A DNA stretch of 64,000 nucleotides from Deltaproteobacteria bacterium (GCA_029210625.1 JARGFU010000007.1:91742-155741); one strand, 5' to 3'; shown: positions 17,918 through 26,377, counted from the stretch's first letter. A program made the numbers and translations. Notes: a model not told the origin generated them from the sequence alone.

Positions 17918-19257
17918 AGCGCACCCTCGTGATCCTCCTCGCGGCCGGCGTGGCCGCCGCGGCCCTCGGCGCCCCGAAGAAGAAGACCCCGCCGGCGAAG
18001 TCCGACTGCGCGGGCTGCCATCAGAAGGAGACGCCAGGGGTGATGAAGCCCTTCAGCGACTCGGCCCACGCGGGCGAGGTCTCCTGCGAGGCCTGCCACG
18101 GCGAGAGCTACGAGGCCAACCACCCGGCCCCCGGCGCGAAGCGCCGCAAGGCCGTCGGCAAGGACACCTGCGGTGGCTGCCACGCGCAGGCGACGGCCGA
18201 CCACGAGAAGAGCGCCCACAGCATCGGCCTGCGGGCGGGCAGCGCTTGCACCCGCAACGAGAAGCACGCCACCGACCCGGACGCGGACTGCGGCACCTGC
18301 CACGAGAAGGACACCGCCGTCCCGCGCACGGGGAAGCAGTGCGCCCTCTTCCTGGCCCAGAGCCCCACGATGCAGCAGCAGGGCTGCAGCGCCTGCCACG
18401 CGGTGGAGCAGCGCTGCGACAGCTGCCACGGCCCTCACGACACCGACCTCCGCATCGTGAAGGATCCGGCGGTCTGCGCCACCTGCCACATGGGGCCGGA
18501 CCACGCCCAGTGGGAGATGTGGAAGACATCCCGTCACGGCATCGCCTGGAAGCAGCTGGGCCCCGAGCGCGGGCCGGACTGTCAGCGCTGCCACATGCCG
18601 GGCGGCACCCACGACGTGAGCTACGGCATCTCCCTGGACCTGGCCGGCGTGCCCTACCCGCAGCCCCTCTTCGGGAAGCGGCGCGCTGAGATGCTCGACG
18701 TCTGCGACGACTGCCACACCCGCGCCTTCTCGGCCCGCGCCCTGGAGGGGGCCGACGTCGTCCACGCCGAGTCGCTGGCGATGGTGCAGGCGGCCGCGGC
18801 GATCATCGAGGCCCTGGAGGCGGAGGGCCTGCTCATGCCCTCCATCGCCGAGCGCCCGGCGCACCCCCTCTTCGGCAAGAAGCTCGAGCTGGGCGGGCAC
18901 ATGCTCTACGAGGACCTCTCCGGAGTGGAGACCCTCTACTTCCGGATGAAGACCTTCGCCTTCCTCTCGGCCTTCAAGGGCGCCTTCCACCAGAGCCCGG
19001 ACTACACCCACTGGTATGGCAACGCGCCCCTGAAGCTCCTGCTCTCCCGGATCCGCTCCGAGGCCGCGACCCTGCGCCGCCTGAAGCTGCTGGAGGAGAA
19101 GCTGGAGCTGGTGAAGGGCGGCGCCGGCACGGCGGTCGAGCTGGAGGCCGTCGAGGAGGAGCTGCGGGCCCTCAAGGCCCTGATGCTCGAGGGCGCCATC
19201 GACGCCGCGACCTTCGAGACCCGCAAGCGGGCGGTGCTCGAGAAGCACGGGCTCTAG
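17914..19257 (+). CDS. Nine-heme cytochrome c, HAO-like, with SHOCT-like tail
   Basis: 447-residue secreted multiheme cytochrome. It has a signal peptide (residues 1-20) and nine CxxCH heme sites at about residues 32, 58, 86, 126, 158, 168, 188, 223 and 264, all in the first 270 residues. The spacing, with paired CEACHG and CSACH/CDSCH motifs, SRHGIAW and CQRCHMPGGTHDVSYG, resembles the hydroxylamine oxidoreductase/octaheme group. The rest is helical, and the end (ALMLEGAIDAATFETRKRAV) looks SHOCT-like. Likely periplasmic electron transfer or redox catalysis; substrate unknown. It overlaps the propeller lipoprotein gene by four bases and faces the photolyase gene with an 18-base gap. Confidence 0.88.
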   Translation: MKRTLVILLAAGVAAAALGAPKKKTPPAKSDCAGCHQKETPGVMKPFSDSAHAGEVSCEACHGESYEANHPAPGAKRRKAVGKDTCGGCHAQATADHEKSAHSIGLRAGSACTRNEKHATDPDADCGTCHEKDTAVPRTGKQCALFLAQSPTMQQQGCSACHAVEQRCDSCHGPHDTDLRIVKDPAVCATCHMGPDHAQWEMWKTSRHGIAWKQLGPERGPDCQRCHMPGGTHDVSYGISLDLAGVPYPQPLFGKRRAEMLDVCDDCHTRAFSARALEGADVVHAESLAMVQAAAAIIEALEAEGLLMPSIAERPAHPLFGKKLELGGHMLYEDLSGVETLYFRMKTFAFLSAFKGAFHQSPDYTHWYGNAPLKLLLSRIRSEAATLRRLKLLEEKLELVKGGAGTAVELEAVEEELRALKALMLEGAIDAATFETRKRAVLEKHGL

Positions 19258-19275
19258 GGTTACCGGCGCGCTCGC

Positions 19276-20730
19276 TCAGCCCGCCGCGTGGCGCGCGAGG
19301 TAGGCGCGCACCCGCACCTTGCGGGCGGTGTTCTCCGAGGACATGTAGCGGACCTTGCCGAAGATGGCGCGCTCGGGGCCCCAGGCCCGGTCGTAGCGGC
19401 CGAGCACCCAGAGGATGCCCGAGAGGGAGTTGGGATCGCGCCCGTCGAGGGCGTAGCGGTCGTTGAGCTCGAGCATCACCTTCAGCGCGGCGCGCGGGTC
19501 GCGGCTCCACTCCAGGATCTTCTTGCCCCAGAGCATGCGCAGGTAGTTGTGGATGGTGCCCTCGCGCACCAGCTGCCGCTGGGCCGCGTTCCAGAGCTCG
19601 TCGTGGGTGCCCGCCTGCTCCAGGGTGCGCGGGCCGTAGGCGTGGGGCCGCGGGTCGGCGGCGTGGAGGTCGAGGGTCTGCCGGGCCCAGGCGGGGAGGG
19701 AGCCCCAGGTGCCGAAGCCCGGCTCGTGGGCGCAGGCGTTCAGGCCCAGCTCCCGCCAGGTCACCAGCTGATCGAGGAAGGCCTCGGCCGCGGCGGAGGC
19801 ACCCCACCAGCCCTCCCGGCTGCCGGTGGCCCTCGGCGCGAGGAGATCGGGCGCCCAGTCCTCCCTCGCCATGAGGCGGGCGAAGATCTCGTGGGCCGAG
19901 AGGTGGCCGAAGTGGAGGTAGGGGGAGAGGCCGCTGGCGGCCTCCTGCTCGGGCTGGTTGCGCCCCTCCGGGTAGGCCTCGAGGCGGTGCGCGAGGAAGG
20001 CCTCGAGGCGCCGGGCGGCGGCCCGGGCACCGCCTCGCAGCGGCGCGGGCGCGACCGCCTGCGGGTAGGCGAGCGCCGCGAGCGCGCCGTCCTCCGGGAG
20101 GTGGGCCGGCCAGCGCCGGGCCAGCTCCGGCGGGCAGGTGACCGGCGGCAGGTCCAGGCCCCGCAAGGGCGCGGCCCGCGGGGCGTGATCGATGTGCGCC
20201 GGCAGGGTCTTCTGCAGGTGCCGCCGGAAGGAGGCGGCGGTGGTGAAGATCCGGTCGGTCGCCCGCAGGGGGTGGAGGCCGTTGCCGTCGACCGCCTCCA
20301 GGCGCACGGCGAGGCGCTCGGCGGCGGCGGCCTGCATCCGGGGGAGGAAGTAGGCCGGGAGGTCGTCGGTCACCACCAGGGCGGCCTCGCGGGCCCAGGC
20401 CTCCAGCAGCCCCCGGCCGGCGCCGGGGGCGGTCTCGACGTAGGGGTGGTAGCGCACCGGCGTGGCCTCGAGGGCCGCGCGGTTGTCCCGCATGCCCTCG
20501 ACGACGAAGCGATGGAGCCGCTCGCTGGCCCAGGGGTGATCCAGCCGGAGGGCCTCCAGCACCACCAGCCCCACGCCCAGCTCCCGGGCCCGGTCGAGGG
20601 CGTGATCGAGGGCGAAGCTCCAGCGGGTGCGCCGGGCGGCGGTCATCCAGTAGAGGACGTGGCTCCCCCCCGGCCGCAGCGGGGCGTCGTTCAGCGCGCG
20701 GACGCGGATCGCCGGGACCTTGGAGCTCAT
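19276..20730 (-). CDS. phr: Class II CPD photolyase
   Basis: 484 residues, normal for class II photolyases. The C-terminal FAD-binding half carries the class II signature: HNYLRMLWGKKILEW, NDRYALDGRDPNS, then GILWVLGRYDRAW and FGKVRYM. It repairs UV-induced cyclobutane pyrimidine dimers with light and FADH-. The N-terminal antenna domain (about 20-180) is present. The ATG at 20730 gives a full-length protein; a start of the same type further upstream is not needed. The DCC and DUF523/DUF1722 genes often found near photolyases lie 2.4 kb to the right. Confidence 0.93.
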   Translation of the reverse strand: MSSKVPAIRVRALNDAPLRPGGSHVLYWMTAARRTRWSFALDHALDRARELGVGLVVLEALRLDHPWASERLHRFVVEGMRDNRAALEATPVRYHPYVETAPGAGRGLLEAWAREAALVVTDDLPAYFLPRMQAAAAERLAVRLEAVDGNGLHPLRATDRIFTTAASFRRHLQKTLPAHIDHAPRAAPLRGLDLPPVTCPPELARRWPAHLPEDGALAALAYPQAVAPAPLRGGARAAARRLEAFLAHRLEAYPEGRNQPEQEAASGLSPYLHFGHLSAHEIFARLMAREDWAPDLLAPRATGSREGWWGASAAAEAFLDQLVTWRELGLNACAHEPGFGTWGSLPAWARQTLDLHAADPRPHAYGPRTLEQAGTHDELWNAAQRQLVREGTIHNYLRMLWGKKILEWSRDPRAALKVMLELNDRYALDGRDPNSLSGILWVLGRYDRAWGPERAIFGKVRYMSSENTARKVRVRAYLARHAAG

Positions 20731-20763
20731 GGCGGCAGGATAGTCCCCGATCCCGCGAAACGA

Positions 20764-20799
20764 CGAGGCCGCGCACCCTCGATGAGGGGCGCGGCCTCG
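20764..20799 (-). terminator. Terminator hairpin after the beta-helix gene
   Basis: Perfect 11-bp inverted repeat, CGAGGCCGCGC (20764-20774) and CGCGGCCTCG-type arm (20789-20799), with a 14-base loop. On the minus strand it is followed by TCGTCGTTTCG. A second hairpin, GAGCCGCC-GG-GGCGGCTC (20807-20824), lies between it and the stop at 20837, giving two stem-loops in tandem. Confidence 0.7.
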
Positions 20800-20836
20800 A
20801 AGGGAGGAGCCGCCGGGGCGGCTCAGGGAGCCCGGA

Positions 20837-22153
20837 CTAGGGCTTCTGGGCGCCCTTGCCCTCGATGCCCCCGAAGAGCTTCACGGCCGCGTCGACGGGG
20901 TAGCGGTTGCCGAACATCGAGACCTTCGTCTCGATCTTGCCGACCTTGTTCATCCCCATCACCGAGCGCAGCACGTTGGCCGGGGAGTTCTCGTCGTAGT
21001 CGGTCTTCTCGCTGTAGCGCGCGGCGAGGAAGCCCTCGAGGTAGGCCTTGTCGATGGTGAAGCCCTTGGGCATCTTCGTCGTGTTGCCGCTGACGCTGGT
21101 GAGCTCGAGATCCGCGAACTCCTCGGCCCGCAGGGTGAGCTTGGTGTTGCTCTCGGGGCTGTACTCGAGGTCGGCGTTCTTGTTCACGAAGAAGCCGTTG
21201 TTGTCGATCTTGATGTCCAGCTGGTTGAAGCGGGAGTGATCGATGCCGGCCTGGATGTTGGTCCCGAAGATGTTGTCGTGGACGTCGTAGCTGACCATGG
21301 TCATCACGCGGAAGCCGTAGCCCATGTCGAGGAAGTCCTCGAGGCGGCTCCAGGTGAAGAGCACGGTGTTGTGGTCGAACTCGACGTGCCCGCAGAGGTT
21401 GGTCTGGCGGGCGGTCGGGCCCGGCTTGGTCACCCGGCAGGTCCCGTAGATCTCGACCGCGGCCATCCGGTTGGCGACGAAGACGTTGTTGCTGACCTTC
21501 CAGGTGCCGCCCCGCAGGCCGCCCTGGATGCCGTAGCTGGCGCAGTTGGCGAAGACGTTGTTGGTGATGGTGACGCTGCCCTCCTTGGCGGCGCTCGGGA
21601 TGGAGAGGCAGGGCTCGGTGACGGTGGCGTTCTGGCCCGGCTCCTTCTTCGGGGGCAGGAGCAGCATGCCGGTCTCGACGCCCGCGGGCTGCCCGTCCTT
21701 GCTGGAGTAGGCGTTGCGCTGGCCGAGATCGAAGACGAAGCCGTCGATGACGAGGCCGTCCACCTCGGAGGTGAACTTGAGGAGGGCCTTGCGGGACTTG
21801 GCGCCGCTCTTGTTGTCGGGCTGCAGGAGGGTGGGGTGGGCGATGATGTCGCGCTTGCTGAAGTCCTTGCTGTAGCTGCCGTACATCTTCACGGCCTTCT
21901 TCGACTCGAAGAAGCCGATGTCGAAGGTGCCGCTGTAGGAGCCGCCGCAGACCAGGATGGTCTCGCCGCCCTTGGCGCTCTTGAGCACCTTGTCGATGTT
22001 CTTGAGGGGCGCCTCCTTGGTGCCGGCGGCCTTGTTGTCGCCGCCTTCCTTGCAGACGTGGATGGCGCCGGTGGCGTCGGGCATCTCCATGGCCGAGGCC
22101 GGGAGGGCGAAGAGGGAAGCGGTCAGCAGGGCCACGAGCGTACGCGCGTGCAT
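20837..22153 (-). CDS. Secreted right-handed beta-helix protein
   Basis: 438-residue exported protein: signal peptide ending ALPASA (about 21), then repeated beta-helix-type rungs with Asn/Asp ladders (VTITNNVFANCASYGIQGG, WKVSNNVFVANRM, HVEFDHNTV, YDVHDNIFGTNI, IKIDNNGFFVN). This is the pectate-lyase-like fold seen in many surface proteins of Myxococcota. No catalytic set is obvious. The end is a non-repetitive region. A tandem hairpin terminator follows. Function unknown; it could bind or degrade polysaccharide. Confidence 0.75.
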   Translation of the reverse strand: MHARTLVALLTASLFALPASAMEMPDATGAIHVCKEGGDNKAAGTKEAPLKNIDKVLKSAKGGETILVCGGSYSGTFDIGFFESKKAVKMYGSYSKDFSKRDIIAHPTLLQPDNKSGAKSRKALLKFTSEVDGLVIDGFVFDLGQRNAYSSKDGQPAGVETGMLLLPPKKEPGQNATVTEPCLSIPSAAKEGSVTITNNVFANCASYGIQGGLRGGTWKVSNNVFVANRMAAVEIYGTCRVTKPGPTARQTNLCGHVEFDHNTVLFTWSRLEDFLDMGYGFRVMTMVSYDVHDNIFGTNIQAGIDHSRFNQLDIKIDNNGFFVNKNADLEYSPESNTKLTLRAEEFADLELTSVSGNTTKMPKGFTIDKAYLEGFLAARYSEKTDYDENSPANVLRSVMGMNKVGKIETKVSMFGNRYPVDAAVKLFGGIEGKGAQKP

Positions 22154-22268
22154 GAGGATCTCCTTTTCGGGGCCTGGAAGCCCGAAGGCGGGAAACGTTC
22201 GGGAGCGCGCGGACGGTACCCGCCGACGGTGCGGCGATCAATCGGAGATCACAGAACTGGTTCGAAGA

Positions 22269-22994
22269 TCAGCTCGCGGGGTAGCGCAGCCCCATCACCC
22301 AGCGCTCCCACTCGCGCTGGAAGGCCGCCATCTCGGAGGCGCGGCGCCCGAGGATCTCGCGCAGGCTGCGGTAGCCCGTGGGGTCCTTCGAGCGCTGGCG
22401 CCGGTAGCGGGCGTAGAAGCCCGGCAGCAGGCCGGCCTCCTGCAGGTAGTAGAGGAGGTAGCGGGCCTGGGCGTAGTTCGTGCCGCGGTCCTCTCGATAG
22501 AAGGCGTGGGGGGTGGCCGCGAGGAGGGCCTCGAAGGAGGGGACCTCCCCGGCCGCGATCGCGGCCTGCAGGCCGGGCAGCCGCCAGTTGGTGAGCCCCA
22601 CGATCCGTCCATCGCGCTCGGCGGACTGCTCGTAGAGGGAGCCGAGGCCCTCGTCCAGCCAGGGCGGGCAGCCCGGCAGGTTGGCCTCGACGTAGGGGTG
22701 GACGATCTCGTGGACCAGGGTGCCGCCCCCGGTGGCGATGTTCATCACCAGGGCGTCGTCGGCCGCCGAGTAGTAGCCGTAGGGGGTGTCCGCCACGCTG
22801 CCGAAGAGGCGGCGGGCGTTGCGCCGGTAGCTGATGCCGTCACGGAAGAGCCAGGCCTCGACGATGCGATCGGGCGTGCGATCGAAGTAGGCCTCCGCGA
22901 GGCGCTCGCTCGCCCAGCGCACCGTCTTCCGGGCGCGGCGCTCGACCACCGCCGGGGCCTCGTCGCCGATGACGACGAAGGGGGGCTCGACCAC
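22269..22994 (-). CDS. Gluzincin-type metallopeptidase, start uncertain
   Basis: The visible protein has HEIVH (zinc-binding HExxH) followed 23 residues later by WLDEGLGSLYE, whose Glu would be the third zinc ligand, the peptidase MA-like (gluzincin) pattern. The GTG at 22994 is the first standard start. Upstream in the same frame, coding-quality sequence continues to about 23136, including a hydrophobic HHLLLVALPLLGGF stretch that looks like an export signal. That stretch lacks ATG, GTG or TTG, so the true start may be a rare codon (a CTG is present) or a sequence error may exist. Likely a secreted protease or peptidase-like protein. Confidence 0.7.
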   Translation of the reverse strand: MVEPPFVVIGDEAPAVVERRARKTVRWASERLAEAYFDRTPDRIVEAWLFRDGISYRRNARRLFGSVADTPYGYYSAADDALVMNIATGGGTLVHEIVHPYVEANLPGCPPWLDEGLGSLYEQSAERDGRIVGLTNWRLPGLQAAIAAGEVPSFEALLAATPHAFYREDRGTNYAQARYLLYYLQEAGLLPGFYARYRRQRSKDPTGYRSLREILGRRASEMAAFQREWERWVMGLRYPAS

Positions 22995-23177
22995 GATGTG
23001 GAAGTGCTGGCCCGGGAGCCGATCGGCGATGCGGGCCTCGATGCCCGCGACCCGCAGCTCGTAGTCGATCTCGGTGAAGCCCCCGAGGAGGGGGAGGGCG
23101 ACGAGGAGGAGGTGGTGTCCCTTCTTGCCCCCGAGGTTAGAGAGGAGGCGGGCCGCCGGGGGTAACGGCCGGGTAAC

Positions 23178-23630
23178 TCAGCGCCGGGGGCGGCGGCCGG
23201 TACGCACCGGCACCGGGGCCAGCTGGAGGTGCGCGCCGTCGGGGATCGTGCACGCATCGTCCTCGCAGCGCCCGGTCAGCCGCAGGCGGTTGCGGGCGAA
23301 GACGCGGTAGCCCCAGTCGAGCAGGTGCGAGATCCCGGGCAGGCGGGTCGGCGCCACCAGCCAGCCGAAGCCCAGGAGGGAGTAGAGCCGGCGGAAGACC
23401 TCCACCCCCTCGAGGGTGGTTCCGTCGGGCTCCCGGGCGTGGATGCGATCCATGAGGTCCCGATAGGGGATGCCCACGGCCGCGGCGTCGAAGCCCGGCG
23501 CGGCCAGGTCCGTGAAGCGGATCTGGCCCCGGTGGTCGCGGGCGCGCAGGAGGCGCATCTCCCGGGTGCAGAGGGGACAGGCGCCGTCGTAGAAGACCTC
23601 GAGGCGGGGGTCGGTCTGGGGCTTGTTCAT
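23178..23630 (-). CDS. DCC-family thiol-disulfide oxidoreductase-like protein
   Basis: 150 residues. [12 protein letters not shown] near the N-terminus is the DUF393/DCC signature (DxxCPxC, thioredoxin-like redox pair). The middle segment [16 protein letters not shown] matches the conserved hydrophobic helix of the family. The C-terminus is basic. It is probably a cytoplasmic redox protein. It is divergent from the DUF523/DUF1722 gene and the two share the palindrome at 23658. Genes of this type often sit with photolyase genes, as here. Confidence 0.88.
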   Translation of the reverse strand: MNKPQTDPRLEVFYDGACPLCTREMRLLRARDHRGQIRFTDLAAPGFDAAAVGIPYRDLMDRIHAREPDGTTLEGVEVFRRLYSLLGFGWLVAPTRLPGISHLLDWGYRVFARNRLRLTGRCEDDACTIPDGAHLQLAPVPVRTGRRPRR

Positions 23631-23641
23631 GGCGATAGCAT

Positions 23642-23739
23642 GGGGCCGATTTGGTGGTTTTCAACTTGAAAATCTCCCAAAAGCGACCATAATGACGGTA
23701 TGGACCACCAAGAAACCACCAAATCCATGAATCGGCCCC
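23642..23739. repeat. Interrupted inverted repeat flanking the divergent operator
   Basis: GGGGCCGATTTGGTGGTTT at 23642-23660 is matched on the opposite strand at 23713-23739, in two blocks (AAACCACCAAAT and AATCGGCCCC) split by a few extra bases. The arms enclose the operator and overlap the first codons of the DUF523 gene. They could form a cruciform or an RNA stem near the start codon. Confidence 0.5.
23658..23672. promoter_or_regulatory. Palindromic operator in a divergent promoter
   Basis: TTTTCAACTTGAAAA is a perfect 7-1-7 inverted repeat midway between two divergent genes. Each arm contains TTGAAA facing outward. On the plus strand TTGAAA (23666-23671) is followed 16 bases later by CATAAT (23688-23693). 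On the minus strand TTGAAA (23664-23659) heads the other gene. A dimeric regulator bound here would cover both -35 elements at once. Confidence 0.65.
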
Positions 23740-24710
23740 GGATCGGCATCTCCTCCTGCTTGCTCGGGGCGGAGGTGCGTCACGACGGCGGGCATCGCCG
23801 GGACGCCTGGGTGAGCTCGCGCCTCGCCGACTTCGTGGAGCTGGTCCCGGTCTGCCCCGAGGTCGAGTCCGGGATGCCGGTCCCGCGGGAGAGCCTGCGC
23901 CTCGTCGGGGAGGTCGCGCGCCCGCGGCTGGTGGCCCCCCGCAGCGGGACGGACCACACCGCCACGCTCTCGGACTGGTCCTGGCTGAAGGTGGAGGGGC
24001 TCGCCCGCCAGCACCTCGACGGCTTCCTGCTGGAGAAGGGCTCGCCCAGCTGCGGTCTGGAGCGGGTGCGGGTCTACCCCGAGCACGAGGGGCGTCCACC
24101 GCGCCACGAGGGACGGGGAGTCTTCGCCGGGATCCTCGCCGAGCGCCTGCCCCACCTCCCCCTCTGCGAGCGCGGCTGGCTCAACGACGACGGCCTGCGC
24201 GAGAGCTTCCTGGTCCGGGTCTTCACCCACCACCGGCTGCGCGAGCAGGTGCTGGAGCGGGAGGGCGGCCCGACCCTGGCGGCGCTCATCGACTTCCACG
24301 GCGCGCACAAGTTCCTCTACCTGGCTCACAGCCCCGCCCACTACCGCTCGCTCGGCCGGCTGGTCGGCAGCGCGGGGGAGCGACCCCTCGAGGAGACCCT
24401 GGCGCGCTATCGCCTCGGCGCGATGGAGGCGCTGGCGCTGCGGCCGACCGCGGGCAAGCAGGTGAACGTGCTGGAGCACATCCTGGGCTACTTCAAGGAC
24501 CAGCTCGACGCCGACGAGAAGCGGGAGCTCCTCGAGCTCATCACCGACTACCGGGCGGGCCTGCGGCGGCGGGAGGTGCCGATGGCCCTCCTCGGCCACC
24601 ACCTCCGGCGCCTCACCGCCGCCGCCGGGGGAACGCAGGCCGGCCTGCCCTGGCTGGCGCGGCAGGTCTACTTCCAGCCCTTCCCCCTCGAGCTCGCGGG
24701 CGCCCGCTGA
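23700..24710 (+). CDS. DUF523 and DUF1722 domain protein
   Basis: 336 residues. The N-terminal DUF523 domain (about 10-160) has ISSCLLGAEVRHDGG, VCPEVESGMPVPRE and KGSPSCGLERV. The C-terminal DUF1722 domain (about 190-320) has DFHGAHKFLYLAHSPAHY and LEHILGYFKDQL. The fused form is common beside photolyase, MerR-type light regulators and DCC genes, but its biochemical role is unknown to me. Conserved Cys and His/Asp residues in DUF523 suggest metal or thiol chemistry. Starts at 23700 or 23727 are both possible. The predicted promoter would start transcription close to 23700, favouring either a leaderless message or the second ATG. Confidence 0.88.
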   Translation: MDHQETTKSMNRPRIGISSCLLGAEVRHDGGHRRDAWVSSRLADFVELVPVCPEVESGMPVPRESLRLVGEVARPRLVAPRSGTDHTATLSDWSWLKVEGLARQHLDGFLLEKGSPSCGLERVRVYPEHEGRPPRHEGRGVFAGILAERLPHLPLCERGWLNDDGLRESFLVRVFTHHRLREQVLEREGGPTLAALIDFHGAHKFLYLAHSPAHYRSLGRLVGSAGERPLEETLARYRLGAMEALALRPTAGKQVNVLEHILGYFKDQLDADEKRELLELITDYRAGLRRREVPMALLGHHLRRLTAAAGGTQAGLPWLARQVYFQPFPLELAGAR

Positions 24711-24773
24711 ACGTCGCCTGAACGTCGCCCCGGACCCTTCCCGCATCCCCGCGCTCCGCGCTATCGAGACGGG

Positions 24774-25049
24774 ATGAAGACCAAAGGGATCGGCCTCGCC
24801 CTCCTCGCCACCTTCGCGCTCCTCGCCTCGGCGGGCTGCGTGCCGGTGGAGAAGCTCCGCAAGCGCGCCGCCTTCGACATCTCCTGTCCCGAGGAGAAGC
24901 TGGAGGTCGTGGATCTCGGGGGCACGACCCGGGGGGTCACGGGCTGCGAGAAGAAGGCGACCTACCTCTGGATCTGCGGGGGCGGTCAGCCCTGCAACTG
25001 GGTCATGAACACCGACGCCGGCGCGGCCGGCGAGAAGGAGAGCGAGTGA
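24774..25049 (+). CDS. Small lipoprotein
   Basis: 91 residues. Signal peptide with lipobox ASAGC (Cys22), then about 70 residues with four further Cys (SCPEEK, TGCEKK, WICGG, QPCNW) that probably form two disulfides. Similar small Cys-containing lipoproteins occur in Myxococcota genomes. No function assigned. The stop overlaps the start of the amphi-Trp gene (TGATG), so the two are translationally coupled. Confidence 0.7.
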   Translation: MKTKGIGLALLATFALLASAGCVPVEKLRKRAAFDISCPEEKLEVVDLGGTTRGVTGCEKKATYLWICGGGQPCNWVMNTDAGAAGEKESE

Positions 25050-25273
25050 TGGCGGTGCGACAGAAGAAGGCCGAGCGGGATGTCGAGAAGCGCTACCCGG
25101 CCAGGCAGTTCGTGGCCAAGCTCCGGCGCCTGGCGGACGCCATCGAGGCCGGCGAGGCCTTTCGCATCCAGGTGGGCGGCGAGCGGGTGACCGTGCCGGC
25201 CACCGCCACCGTCAGCGTCGAGCACGAGCGCGAGGGTGGCGAGGAGGAGCTCGAGCTGCAGTTCCGCTGGTGA
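25049..25273 (+). CDS. Amphi-Trp domain protein
   Basis: 74 residues. The C-terminal ~60 residues match the amphi-Trp domain: FVAKLRRLADAIEAGEAFRI helix, then a short beta part ending ELQFRW, with the terminal Trp that names the family. Function unknown. The ATG at 25049 overlaps the upstream stop (TGATG). A GTG at 25046 would add one residue. Confidence 0.75.
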   Translation: MAVRQKKAERDVEKRYPARQFVAKLRRLADAIEAGEAFRIQVGGERVTVPATATVSVEHEREGGEEELELQFRW

Positions 25274-25290
25274 GCGGCCCGGCGGCCGCC

Positions 25291-26274
25291 TCAGGCGGCC
25301 GCCTCGTCCTTCTTGGCGAAGGGATCGTAGTCCTTGGGCCGGTGGTTCACCGGCCCGCTGTGGATCACGTTCGCGCGCAGGCGCTGGCCGATGATCTCCT
25401 CGGCGCGCAGGCCGTTGTCGATCATCTTCCGGATGTCGACGCCGGTGCTCACGCCGCACTCCTCGAGGAGGCAGATCAGGTCCTCGGAGCAGGTGTTGCC
25501 GGTGAAGCCGAACTGGTACTTGTTCGCCCCCGTCGCCGGCTGGCCGCCGATGGCCCCCAGGGAGGTGTCGACGTAGCGCAGGCCCAGCTCGAGGGCCGCG
25601 AAGGTGTTGATGATCCCGTTGCCCCGGGTGTCGTGGAAGTGCGCGATGAACTCGGTCCCGGGGAAGGTGGTGAGGAGCTCGCCGATCCGCTCGCGCACCT
25701 GCAGGGGGTTCGCGGCGCCGGTGGTGTCGCCCAGCATGATGGTGTGGGCGCCCTCCTCGACGTAGAAGCGGGTGACCTTGATGACCTCGGACATCGGCAC
25801 GTCGCCGGCGATGGCGCAGCCGTAGACCGTGCCGGGGCAGCCGATGACCCGCACGCCCAGGTCGTGGGCCCGCTTCATCACGGCGGCGTGGGCCTGGAAG
25901 GCCTCCTCGTGCTTCATCCGGAAGTTGACCGTGTTGTGGGCCTCGCTGGCCGAGATCATCAGGATGATCTCGTCGGCGCCGTAGCCCTCCTTCACGCAGG
26001 TCTCGAAGCGCTCGAAGCCCTTGGCGTTGGGCATGAGCACCACGTAGGTGACGTCGTCGACGCGCTTGATGCGCTTGAGCACCTCGACGCTGTCGGCGAA
26101 CTGCGGCAGGAGCTTCGGGTGCGAGAAGGAGGTGACCTCGAGCTTCTTCACGCCGGAGTCGATGATCCGGTCGATCATCTCGACCTTGTCATCGGTGGAA
26201 ATCACCTTGGGGATGGACTGGAGCCCGTCGCGGGCCCAGCACTCACAAAGGATCACGGAGTCGGGAAGTGCCAT
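25291..26274 (-). CDS. HMG-CoA lyase-like protein with altered catalytic loop
   Basis: 327 residues from the ATG at 26274 (a start at 26310 would add 12). It has the HMGL/aconitate-type TIM barrel: CWARDGLQ with the catalytic Arg-Asp, IPKVISTDDKVEMID, then EFIAHFHDTRGNG with metal-binding His residues, and TSLGAIGGQP. In HMG-CoA lyases the last motif is GGCP and its Cys is essential; here Gln replaces it (GGQPATGA). A Cys does appear 15 residues later (GNTCSEDL), where HMGL has GNxATED. It may cleave or form another acyl-CoA or 2-hydroxy acid. Confidence 0.8.
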   Translation of the reverse strand: MALPDSVILCECWARDGLQSIPKVISTDDKVEMIDRIIDSGVKKLEVTSFSHPKLLPQFADSVEVLKRIKRVDDVTYVVLMPNAKGFERFETCVKEGYGADEIILMISASEAHNTVNFRMKHEEAFQAHAAVMKRAHDLGVRVIGCPGTVYGCAIAGDVPMSEVIKVTRFYVEEGAHTIMLGDTTGAANPLQVRERIGELLTTFPGTEFIAHFHDTRGNGIINTFAALELGLRYVDTSLGAIGGQPATGANKYQFGFTGNTCSEDLICLLEECGVSTGVDIRKMIDNGLRAEEIIGQRLRANVIHSGPVNHRPKDYDPFAKKDEAAA

Positions 26275-26377
26275 GACCCGCTCATCGCTGGCCGACCTGC
26301 GATCTGTCAAGGCACAGCCGGACGCGCGGGCGATTGGTTAGACCGATCCGCTGACTCGACCTATCCTCGACCCCGAG

